A stretch of 41,091 nucleotides of DNA, taken from an uncultured Saprospiraceae bacterium. Lineage in GTDB: Bacteria > Bacteroidota > Bacteroidia > Chitinophagales > Saprospiraceae. Location of the stretch: contig CALFUK010000135.1 in the NCBI GenBank assembly GCA_937929945.1, positions 1 through 41,091 of the forward strand, given 5' to 3'. Below are positions 30,568 to 38,781 of the stretch, in pieces. The notes under the pieces are model-generated. The model was not told where the DNA came from, searched no databases, and was given only the letters and a program-made list of their open reading frames with translations. The position numbers and the translations under genes are program-made. Numbering within the stretch: the stretch's first letter is position 1; each line of letters starts with the position of its first letter.

Positions 30568-31593
30568 ATGTCTTCACAATTAGCGATAGCGGAAAAAGAA
30601 ATCAAAAAACACGGATACCTGGATATAGAAGTGGATCCCACCTTAGATCTCGTGGCAGAAATAGAAAAGCTAAAAAAGGAAAAGAATGCCATCATCCTGG
30701 CGCACTACTACCAAGAGTCTGAGATTCAAGATGTAGCAGACTTCATAGGAGACAGTCTGCAGCTATCCCAGATGGCCGCAGAGACCGAGGCGGAGATGAT
30801 CGTATTCGCTGGTGTACACTTCATGGCAGAGACAGCTAAGATGCTCAGCCCTGACAAGAAGGTGGTCCTGCCAGACCTGAAAGCTGGATGCTCACTCGCA
30901 GACTCCTGCCCTGCCCCGCTCTTCAAAAAATTCAAAGAGAAATATCCTGATCATGTGGTGGTCAGCTATGTCAACTGCACTGCTGATCTAAAGACACTCA
31001 CCGACATCTGCTGTACCTCATCCAATGCGCGGTACGTGATCGAAAGCATCCCTGAGGACAAGGGAATCATATTCGCACCAGATAAGAATCTTGGTGCCTA
31101 CTTACAGAAAGTGACAGGTAGAGACATGATACTTTGGAATGGTACCTGCATGGTACACGAGATATTCTCCAATGAAAAAATCACTAAACTACAGGTCAGG
31201 CATCCAGAAGCAAAATTCATCGCCCACCCAGAATGCGAGGCACACATCTTAGATAAAGCTGACTTCATCGGATCCACCAGTGGCCTACTAAAATATACAC
31301 AAGAAGATGATGCTGAGACATTCATCGTCGCTACGGAGGCGGGCATCATCCACCAGATGGAGCTTAAATCTCCAAATAAGACTTTCATTCCCGCTCCACC
31401 TAATAATACCTGCGCCTGTAATGACTGCCCTCATATGAAGCGCAATACCATGGAGAAACTCTATCTCGCCATGAAATACGGCATGCCAGAAATTCACCTC
31501 GATCAATGGGTGATAGATGAGGGTGTAAAGTGCATCAATCGAATGCTGGAGATTTCAGAGAAAGCCGGATTGAGCACTAAAAAAACCAAATAG
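30568..31593 (+). CDS. nadA: Quinolinate synthase NadA
   Basis: 341 residues. The enzyme condenses iminoaspartate with dihydroxyacetone phosphate to quinolinate in de novo NAD synthesis, using a [4Fe-4S] cluster. The motifs are unmistakable: ILAHYYQ..EIQDVADFIGDSL (about 43-64), VFAGVHFMAETAK, LPDLKAGCSLADSC with C108, WNGTCMVHE with C194, and TCACNDCPHMKRNTM with C287. C108, C194 and C287 fit the three cluster ligands. Neither nadB nor nadC is in the window. It is 20 bases upstream of glgB on the same strand and is likely cotranscribed. Confidence 0.97.
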   Translation: MSSQLAIAEKEIKKHGYLDIEVDPTLDLVAEIEKLKKEKNAIILAHYYQESEIQDVADFIGDSLQLSQMAAETEAEMIVFAGVHFMAETAKMLSPDKKVVLPDLKAGCSLADSCPAPLFKKFKEKYPDHVVVSYVNCTADLKTLTDICCTSSNARYVIESIPEDKGIIFAPDKNLGAYLQKVTGRDMILWNGTCMVHEIFSNEKITKLQVRHPEAKFIAHPECEAHILDKADFIGSTSGLLKYTQEDDAETFIVATEAGIIHQMELKSPNKTFIPAPPNNTCACNDCPHMKRNTMEKLYLAMKYGMPEIHLDQWVIDEGVKCINRMLEISEKAGLSTKKTK

Positions 31594-31613
31594 ACTTTGG
31601 TACCTTAGCTCGT

Positions 31614-33521
31614 ATGGCTGAGGTAATCGCGCATTCACTTTTTACTGACTTTGATATATCACTATTTAAATCAGGTAAGCACTTCAAGCTATATGAAAAA
31701 TTTGGTGCGCATCCATACAGCCTTAATGGGCAGGTAGGGATCTACTTCTCCGTATTTGCCCCCTCTGCATCAGCTGTATCCGTCGTAGGCAACTTTAATT
31801 TTTGGGATGGAGAGACCAGCAAACTCAATGTGCGATGGGACGAATCTGGCATTTGGGAAGGATTCGTACCTGGAGTGCCGCATGGAGAATTATATAAATT
31901 CAGAATCTGGTCAGACCTCGTCGAAGGCTATAAGGATAAGGCTGATCCATATGCATTCTACTCAGAGCTGAAGCCTAAGACATCATCCATCACCTGGACC
32001 ATGGACTACCAGTGGAATGATGATGCCTGGATGTCCAATCGACCTACCCGGCAGGCGCTGGACCAACCATTCTCTGTCTATGAAGTACACTTAGGCTCTT
32101 GGAAGAAAAAAGCGAATGGAGAAGAGTCACTCAGCTACATGGAGCTCGCGACTGAGCTGGTATCCTATGTCAAAGAAATGGGCTATACTCATGTCGAATT
32201 TCTCCCAGTCATGGAGCATCCCTTCGACCAGTCCTGGGGCTATCAGGTCACGGGCTTCTTCGCTCCGACCAGCCGCTTTGGCAATCCACAAGAACTCATG
32301 CATCTCATAGATGCGCTGCATCAAGCGGAGATCGGTGTCATCTTAGACTGGGTACCGGCGCACTTTCCTTCTGATGATTTTGCCTTAGCTAGATTCGATG
32401 GGAGCTGTGTCTTTGAGCATCCGGATGTGCGTAAGGGATACCATCCAGACTGGAAGAGTTACATTTTTAATTACGAGCGTGCAGAGGTCAGGTCCTTCTT
32501 GATCAGTAGTGCCTTCTTTTGGCTGGAGCTGTATCATGTGGATGCTCTTAGAGTCGACGCAGTGTCGTCCATGATTTATTTAGACTATTCCAGAGAGGCT
32601 GGTGAATGGGAGCCCAATGAATTTGGTGGAAATAAATACCTGGCAGCCATCAGCTTGCTGCAAGAACTTAATGTAGCGGCCTATCAAGAATTCCCAGGCA
32701 TTCAGATGATCGCAGAAGAATCCACTTCATACACTGGTGTCAGTAAGCCGGTAGACCATGGTGGATTAGGATTTGGGATGAAGTGGATGATGGGCTGGAT
32801 GCATGATACCTTAGACTACTTTAGCAAGGAATCTGCCTGGCGCAAGTACCATCAGAATGAACTGACCTTCAGCTTAGTCTATGCATTTTCAGAAAACTTC
32901 ATGCTGCCTCTCTCTCATGATGAGGTGGTACATGGTAAAGGCTCCATCATCAATCGGATGCCCGGAGATGAGTGGCAGCGATTCTCTAATCTGAGGCTAC
33001 TCTATAGCTACATGTTCACTCATCCAGGTACCAAGCTGAATTTTATGGGTAATGAGCTCGGGCAATATAATGAGTGGAACAGCAACAGTAGTTTGGACTG
33101 GCACCTCTTAGAATATGCCCCTCACCAGGGAGTACAGCAGTGCATCAAAGCGCTCAACGGGCTATATAAATCAGAAAGCAGCCTTCACAAGTATAGCTTC
33201 GATGGTAGAGGGTTCGCGTGGATCGACTACAGCGATCATGAAAACAGCATCATGTCATTCATCAGAAAATCTGACGACCCCTCCGACACGCTGATCGTCA
33301 TATTTAATCTGACATCAGTGCCCAGAGAAGGCTATGAGATAGGCACTCCTCAAAAAGGCAAGTGGCATCTTATTTATAACAGTGATGAGGCTCAATATTT
33401 TGGAAGTGGCTACGAAGTAATAACTACAATAAATACACAAGAAAAAAGACTCCACCGTCAGGATCAGATCTTATCACTGCGATTGGCTCCACTATCTTGT
33501 ATGATCTACAAAGCGGATTAA
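31614..33521 (+). CDS. glgB: 1,4-alpha-glucan branching enzyme GlgB
   Basis: 635 residues, a compact form with one N-terminal CBM48-type sandwich (about 30-125, FSVFAPSASAVSVVGNFNFWDG) before the GH13 catalytic barrel and a C-terminal sandwich. Conserved barrel regions are visible: DWVPAHFPSD, DALRVDAV with nucleophile D315, MIAEESTSY with acid/base E368, and LPLSHDEVVHGKGS. The enzyme makes alpha-1,6 branches in glycogen. No other glg gene is in the window. It sits between nadA and a YhhN-family gene in a tight unit (20 and 3 bases). Confidence 0.95.
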   Translation: MAEVIAHSLFTDFDISLFKSGKHFKLYEKFGAHPYSLNGQVGIYFSVFAPSASAVSVVGNFNFWDGETSKLNVRWDESGIWEGFVPGVPHGELYKFRIWSDLVEGYKDKADPYAFYSELKPKTSSITWTMDYQWNDDAWMSNRPTRQALDQPFSVYEVHLGSWKKKANGEESLSYMELATELVSYVKEMGYTHVEFLPVMEHPFDQSWGYQVTGFFAPTSRFGNPQELMHLIDALHQAEIGVILDWVPAHFPSDDFALARFDGSCVFEHPDVRKGYHPDWKSYIFNYERAEVRSFLISSAFFWLELYHVDALRVDAVSSMIYLDYSREAGEWEPNEFGGNKYLAAISLLQELNVAAYQEFPGIQMIAEESTSYTGVSKPVDHGGLGFGMKWMMGWMHDTLDYFSKESAWRKYHQNELTFSLVYAFSENFMLPLSHDEVVHGKGSIINRMPGDEWQRFSNLRLLYSYMFTHPGTKLNFMGNELGQYNEWNSNSSLDWHLLEYAPHQGVQQCIKALNGLYKSESSLHKYSFDGRGFAWIDYSDHENSIMSFIRKSDDPSDTLIVIFNLTSVPREGYEIGTPQKGKWHLIYNSDEAQYFGSGYEVITTINTQEKRLHRQDQILSLRLAPLSCMIYKAD

Positions 33522-33524
33522 ATA

Positions 33525-34160
33525 ATGGAGAGGCTATTCTATTATTCCTTCTTTGTCATTAGCGCTATAGATTTGGCGCTCGTATGCATTAGTTCAGAAG
33601 ACAGATACCTGACTAAGCCTTTGATCATGCTCAGCTTAGTCATGTATATCCTATGGACGAAACGAGCAAAACTGAAACTTCATAAAGCTTTCTTGACAGC
33701 CATGTGTTTTGCTTGGCTCGGAGATGTATTCTTACTTTCTACAACAGAACAGTTTTTTATGTTAGGAATAGGCTCTTTCCTGATTACCCAGATCTTATAT
33801 ACCTACAGCTTTTCGAAGCAACGCCAGATAGGAATACATCGGCATAAATTTTCCATTCTATTAGTGAGCTTCATTCTGATCGGATGGCTGCTATACGTCT
33901 TATCAGCTACAGGCTCTATGGCTCCTCTGATAAGCCTGTATTCTATTTCCATCACAGCGATGCTCTTGTCAGCGCTGATGCGGTGGAAGGTAAAAGGCTA
34001 TTATCTCATTGTCATCGGTGCATTACTATTCATCGCCTCTGATGGCATGATTGCGCTGAGCAAGTTTAGCACAATATCATACGACCTATCACTACCAATA
34101 ATGCTCAGCTATATTGCAGCTCAATACATGATTGTCACGGGCTACATGAAAAGCATTTGA
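33525..34160 (+). CDS. YhhN-family membrane protein (TMEM86-like, lysoplasmalogenase family)
   Basis: 211 residues with about seven or eight hydrophobic helices. The family motifs are present: TKPLIMLSL near 30, CFAWLGDVFLL near 61-71, GSFLITQILYTYSF, ALLFIASDGMIAL and YIAAQYMIVTGYM near the end. Known members of the family (TMEM86B and a Legionella protein) hydrolyse lysoplasmalogens; others are uncharacterised, so activity here is only a family guess. The start lies 3 bases after glgB, so it is translated from the same message. Confidence 0.85.
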   Translation: MERLFYYSFFVISAIDLALVCISSEDRYLTKPLIMLSLVMYILWTKRAKLKLHKAFLTAMCFAWLGDVFLLSTTEQFFMLGIGSFLITQILYTYSFSKQRQIGIHRHKFSILLVSFILIGWLLYVLSATGSMAPLISLYSISITAMLLSALMRWKVKGYYLIVIGALLFIASDGMIALSKFSTISYDLSLPIMLSYIAAQYMIVTGYMKSI

Positions 34161-34432
34161 CGCGGACAACTAAGAAGTCCAAGTGAATGAGTAAACTTCA
34201 TTATTGGCTGATTGGCATTCAGGACTATAGCTTTCGTCTATTCCAGTAGTTACTTGGGCTTGATTAATGAATCCGATCATTCCGACAGAATTCTAACATT
34301 TCGTATGCATCTTACCACTTAGTTTCATTTACCATTTCTGTCTTGAAGGTACATACCATCGACAAGCATATAGTTTTAGTTATCTTAGTGTAGTCTTGAA
34401 TCAATTCATATTCTTTTCAAAACTACTCTATA

Positions 34433-34996
34433 GTGCCAGCATCATTTGATGATTTTATAGATATCGTAAAGTCTAACAATCGGCAAAAGCTGAAAGAATT
34501 CTATCTGATCAATAAAGATAAATTCACGAGCTGGGCATCTAAGAGATATGAAGTGGACAAAGATACGATCATAGATGTATATCAAGATGCGATCGTGACC
34601 TTGTACCAAAATATCATGGAGGATAAAGTGACCTCATTTACTATAGCACCAGGAGCATACCTTTTTGGCATTGCTAAGAATATCCTGAATAAGCGAAGTC
34701 TGCGGTCTAAAAAAATGAAATTGACCGACGACATCAATACTGAAGGCGCTGCACTATTAGACTATGAGATATATGATAAGATAGAGAATGAGCACAGAGC
34801 ACAATTACTTCAGAATGCCCTGCGCAAGCTGAAAGATAATTGCAGAGAGATTTTGACCTTATTCTACTATGAAAGAAATAGCATCGAGTCCATCATGCAT
34901 AAGATGAACTATGGTAGTACACAAGTCGTCAAGACGAGAAAAAATCAGTGCATGAAGACACTAAGAGAGATTTTCGAAAACGCTAATGATCAATAG
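34433..34996 (+). CDS. Module B sigma-70 family (ECF-like) sigma factor
   Basis: 187 residues with a GTG start at 34433; no in-frame ATG gives a comparable product. Region 2 is seen as DTIIDVYQDAIVTLYQNI and GAYLFGIAKNILNKR (about 45-90). Region 4 is LKDNCREILTLFYYERNSIESI and the helix-turn-helix YGSTQVVKTRKNQCMKTL (about 130-180). The region 4 pattern (DC/NC..ILTL, GS......K..C.K.L) matches the module A sigma factor. The membrane TPR gene starts 2 bases after its stop codon. Confidence 0.85.
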   Translation: MPASFDDFIDIVKSNNRQKLKEFYLINKDKFTSWASKRYEVDKDTIIDVYQDAIVTLYQNIMEDKVTSFTIAPGAYLFGIAKNILNKRSLRSKKMKLTDDINTEGAALLDYEIYDKIENEHRAQLLQNALRKLKDNCREILTLFYYERNSIESIMHKMNYGSTQVVKTRKNQCMKTLREIFENANDQ

Positions 34997-34998
34997 CT

Positions 34999-35775
34999 AT
35001 GAGCATAGAAAAAGAGATTGAATTATTCGAACAATACCTGAATGATCAGCTGAGCCAAACTGATCGAGCAGCGTTTGACAAAAAACTAAAAAACAATGAT
35101 CAATTCAAAGAAAGCTTTGAGCTACATGTGGATGCTGTAAGAACGATCAAATCAGAAAGAAATAAAGAGCTCAAATCATTTTTTCAGAATATTGAAAAAG
35201 AAGAAAAAGAGCCACGCCAAAAACATGATACACCAGCGATTAAAAAAACTGGCCCAACGAAAGGCAAGATTTTTAATATTACAAAATTCATCAGTAGCAT
35301 AGCCGCAGCAATTGCCATAATTGTTGCGGCTACTTTTTTATTTCAGCCCTCATCATCTACAGATTATGCCGATCAATATTTTAGCCCATATCCTAATGCC
35401 ATCGTCAAAATAGAACGCTCTACTCCCTCACCCAGCCCACTACAAGAAGCAATGAGAATCTATCAAGCTGAAAAATACCCACAGGCGATAACTCTTTTCG
35501 AGGCCTACTTGAAAGAAGATGCTGATCCTCGTGTCAGATTATATCTAGCTATCTCCTTACTGGCTGAGGGGCAAACTGATAAAGCACTGACACAATTCGA
35601 AGCATTATCACAACTGGAAGACTTCGAATATGAAGAAGTCAATACCTGGTACTTAGCCCTGAGCCACCTGAAAGAAAATAACGAAGCTAAGGCTAAGACT
35701 GTACTGCAATCCATAGTCAATAAAGATCAACACTTTAAGAAAAAAGAAGCAGTGGAAATATTGAATGATCTATAA
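34999..35775 (+). CDS. Module B membrane-anchored TPR protein, putative anti-sigma factor
   Basis: 258 residues. The N-terminus ELFEQYLNDQLSQTDRAAFDKKLK (about 8-31) aligns with the same part of the module A protein (ISEYLSDQLSATDKSAFEAAM). One transmembrane helix lies at about 96-116. The C-terminal part (about 148-258) has three TPR-like helical pairs (AMRIYQAEKYPQAITLFEAYL, RLYLAISLLAEGQTDKALTQF, WYLALSHLKENNEAKAK). The expected topology is cytoplasmic N-terminus and periplasmic TPR tail. It is coupled to the sigma gene (2-base gap) and ends 3 bases from the convergent CHAT gene. Anti-sigma function is inferred. Confidence 0.7.
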   Translation: MSIEKEIELFEQYLNDQLSQTDRAAFDKKLKNNDQFKESFELHVDAVRTIKSERNKELKSFFQNIEKEEKEPRQKHDTPAIKKTGPTKGKIFNITKFISSIAAAIAIIVAATFLFQPSSSTDYADQYFSPYPNAIVKIERSTPSPSPLQEAMRIYQAEKYPQAITLFEAYLKEDADPRVRLYLAISLLAEGQTDKALTQFEALSQLEDFEYEEVNTWYLALSHLKENNEAKAKTVLQSIVNKDQHFKKKEAVEILNDL

Positions 35776-35778
35776 GGC

Positions 35779-38760
35779 CTAAGTGGATCTTCTTCTTATA
35801 TAATAGAAGCTTATTAAAGCCAAGATGACAGAGATGATTATCCCAATCCACAGAATCGAATAAGCATTGTCATCTATCGATAAAGAATCCATCTTCCCAA
35901 TCGGAATGAGAGATGCCCAATAGTAAGGATGCTGATATAAATCATGGTCTATAGCAGCCTGCTTACTCTTCCATAATGCCACATCCACTTTATCACCCTC
36001 ACTAATGTGTAGATAAAAGTCTTTTATGATCTCGGTCGAAAACTGATCATCGATATTCCAAAGACTTGAGACGATACTCTTCGCACCTGCATAAGTGAAG
36101 GATCGGGACAGACTCATGATACCCTCCCCTGCTTCCAGCTTTCCTATACCTGTCTCACAGGCACTCAGTACGATTAAGTCTGCACTTAGATCCAAATGGT
36201 ACAACTCACTGATATAGTATAATTCGTCATGATCAATCGTATCACTAAGCTGTGATAATGCGACGTAGGATAAATCGGGTATGCTGTCATTCACCACAGC
36301 ATGCGAAGAAATATGTATGACATTATAGCGCGGGACCAATTCTTCAAATGCCTGCTTATCAGCATCTCCACGATATAATTTTTTAGTTCGGAAAATTTCA
36401 CTGATCGCGTCGACCTCTTTTTCATTAAAGACTAAATCTGAAAGCGAATTGCCCGCAAAAAATGAAGGTGCCATGCCTAACACATGATGGTATTGACTGC
36501 TGTGGCCGTCTGGCCGGGACATCTGTAGCAACTGGGCGGAGTAAGCGTAGCTGATGACATGAGAGCTACTGACGTAGACTAAATCATCTGGCTCTACCTC
36601 AGAGTCAAGTAAGGCATCAAAAGTCAAGTAGCCAAGTACGCCATCGGGAATAATGGTCAAACGGTGGAGCAATTCTTCCTTCTGAGTGATGGGCAAAATT
36701 AACTGACTGTATAGAGCCCGAGAATGCTGAACAAACGATTGCCAAGCGCTATCTCTGTCCGTGACTGACAAGCCCGAGACACTGGCGGACATACTTATCC
36801 CGGCTCGAAAAGACTCAATTGACTTTGCTAAGTCTTGCTGAATAGGCACTTTAACTAATTCCTCTTTCGCTGAATTTATGATCAGGACATACAGGACCGT
36901 ATCAGTCAAGTAATATTCTATGAGTGACTGATCATCTTCGAGGCAGCATGACCGTAACTCATCCATTGACATATCAGTTTGACTGTATTTGATTGATTTA
37001 TAGTCTTCATATTCAGCTTCGATTTGATTAGTGATAAGATTGATTCTGATTTTATCTCTGACTAATTGATCTTTTAATTCGATTTCGTTCTCAGCAGCTG
37101 TTAGCAATCGTACTTCTTTAGCTGCCACTGCTTTTTTCAAAGAGTCAAGCGAAGTTAATGTCTGATGACTGATCCCACTTAAGATTTCAGCTTCCGTGTT
37201 TTTTAGTGCATCTAAGAGACTGAGAGATTTGCTATGCTCTATGTATTTGAATGCTAATTCAATATATTTCCAGTCATCTGACAATTCGTATAAATCATAA
37301 GCCGCTGCAATCGCCTTATCATAAATCGACCTAGACCTCGACCCCAAGGATTCTTTTGACTTGTCCGAATCAAAATCTAATCTCATCGTATGGAGATACT
37401 TATCTATTTTATCAAACACGATTATTGACTCAGATATAAGTGCTGGGTCCTTATTGCTTATTGACTTAGAATAAAGAGCATCAGCTTTCACTTCTAACAG
37501 ATCAATGTAGTTTTCAATATTACCATCAATCAGTGACGAGCTCATTTCTAATAAGTGCAATGCATGATCTATATCTTTTATGGCTTGGCTGGTGTCTCCC
37601 TGCTTGAGATAATTAAGCGCCGTATTATGATAGGTGCGGGCGATGAGGAATGTATCACTGAGCGACTCTACAATGCGGCGTGACTTAAGACTCTGGGAGA
37701 TGGATTGTCGATGATCATTCATCTCCTCGAAGACTACTGAGAGATTATTATAATTATCAGCTGCTTGAGCCTGCCTACGCTCTCCATAGTCAAGATTGAT
37801 ACTTAATGCCTTTTCATAATAATGAACTGACTGCAGCAAAGAATCATTCATCCAATAAGCTATGCCTAAATTATTATAAGCATCCGCGATCGCCCAATGA
37901 TCTTCATCATACTTTTCATCAAAAGAATTAAAAATATCTATGCCTTCATTGAGGCAAGATTTCATCCCTTGGATATCTCCTGACTTTTGAAAAAATTTGA
38001 ATTGATCATCTATGAGTAAGGTGCCGATGATCCAAGGCTCGTCTTGATGCACCGACTTAGCATAGTGATACGCCAGATCCAGGTAATTCTTTGACTTAAT
38101 ATAATCCCGCTTCTCTGCAAGGATGTAACTCAGATTTTTATACGTGCGGACGAGTAGTATTGAATCAGTATGTGGCATTTTCAAATTCAGATTCAATGAT
38201 GTGGAGTAACTCTCCTCAGCGGCCGTCAGATCATACAGCTGAATATAGCTACTCCCCAGATTTGAATAAGTCTTAACTAAGTCAGCAGCATTGGGGCTTA
38301 TTACTTTTCCTCTGTAGAGAATGGCATATTGATAGGACTCGACACTCCCAAGATAATCATCAACATAGTATTCGCTGACGCCTCGCTTATGAAAATATAG
38401 ACCCAAATACCCAGCATCCATCTTTTCTAAAGCTGTCTCATAAGTGTGTTCATGTGTCAGGTACATTTGCAGTGCTTCTTGATGCATACCCATTTTCTGA
38501 TACGCCATGACTTTAGACAGCTGAGTCCTTAAGAATGAGCTGGTGTCAGCTTCGTTCAGGTAGTAATGAGAAATACGATCATACAGTACTACTGCTTCAT
38601 GTAGAGAATCAGCTTCTACCAATAACTCTGATGCCACCACTAAGCTATCGATGGCTTCAGTCTGCGCACAGGAATGACCCCACTTCATCAGACAAAGCAA
38701 AAGTAATAGTAACACCTGGAAGTCATACCTCCTAAGTCTATCTTCTAAAGTACAGAGCAT
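35779..38760 (-). CDS. Module B TPR-CHAT protein (caspase-like protease fold), membrane anchored
   Basis: 993 residues. A signal sequence (FQVLLLLLLCLMKWGHSCAQ) is followed by a long stretch of TPR repeats (about 45-420, e.g. AYNNLGIAYWMNDSLLQSVHYYEKAL), a helical coiled region (about 480-610) and the CHAT domain (about 620-960). The dyad is H820 in HISSHA and C868 in LSACETG; GEGIMSLSRSF, SSLWNIDD and HPYYWASL follow. A final transmembrane helix (about 967-988) ends in YIRRRST. Domain order, anchoring and catalytic motifs match the module A protein. The subtilisin-like gene ends 21 bases upstream on the same strand, so the two are probably one transcript. Confidence 0.87.
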   Translation of the reverse strand: MLCTLEDRLRRYDFQVLLLLLLCLMKWGHSCAQTEAIDSLVVASELLVEADSLHEAVVLYDRISHYYLNEADTSSFLRTQLSKVMAYQKMGMHQEALQMYLTHEHTYETALEKMDAGYLGLYFHKRGVSEYYVDDYLGSVESYQYAILYRGKVISPNAADLVKTYSNLGSSYIQLYDLTAAEESYSTSLNLNLKMPHTDSILLVRTYKNLSYILAEKRDYIKSKNYLDLAYHYAKSVHQDEPWIIGTLLIDDQFKFFQKSGDIQGMKSCLNEGIDIFNSFDEKYDEDHWAIADAYNNLGIAYWMNDSLLQSVHYYEKALSINLDYGERRQAQAADNYNNLSVVFEEMNDHRQSISQSLKSRRIVESLSDTFLIARTYHNTALNYLKQGDTSQAIKDIDHALHLLEMSSSLIDGNIENYIDLLEVKADALYSKSISNKDPALISESIIVFDKIDKYLHTMRLDFDSDKSKESLGSRSRSIYDKAIAAAYDLYELSDDWKYIELAFKYIEHSKSLSLLDALKNTEAEILSGISHQTLTSLDSLKKAVAAKEVRLLTAAENEIELKDQLVRDKIRINLITNQIEAEYEDYKSIKYSQTDMSMDELRSCCLEDDQSLIEYYLTDTVLYVLIINSAKEELVKVPIQQDLAKSIESFRAGISMSASVSGLSVTDRDSAWQSFVQHSRALYSQLILPITQKEELLHRLTIIPDGVLGYLTFDALLDSEVEPDDLVYVSSSHVISYAYSAQLLQMSRPDGHSSQYHHVLGMAPSFFAGNSLSDLVFNEKEVDAISEIFRTKKLYRGDADKQAFEELVPRYNVIHISSHAVVNDSIPDLSYVALSQLSDTIDHDELYYISELYHLDLSADLIVLSACETGIGKLEAGEGIMSLSRSFTYAGAKSIVSSLWNIDDQFSTEIIKDFYLHISEGDKVDVALWKSKQAAIDHDLYQHPYYWASLIPIGKMDSLSIDDNAYSILWIGIIISVILALISFYYIRRRST

Positions 38761-38781
38761 AGACTAAAAATACATAAAGAA

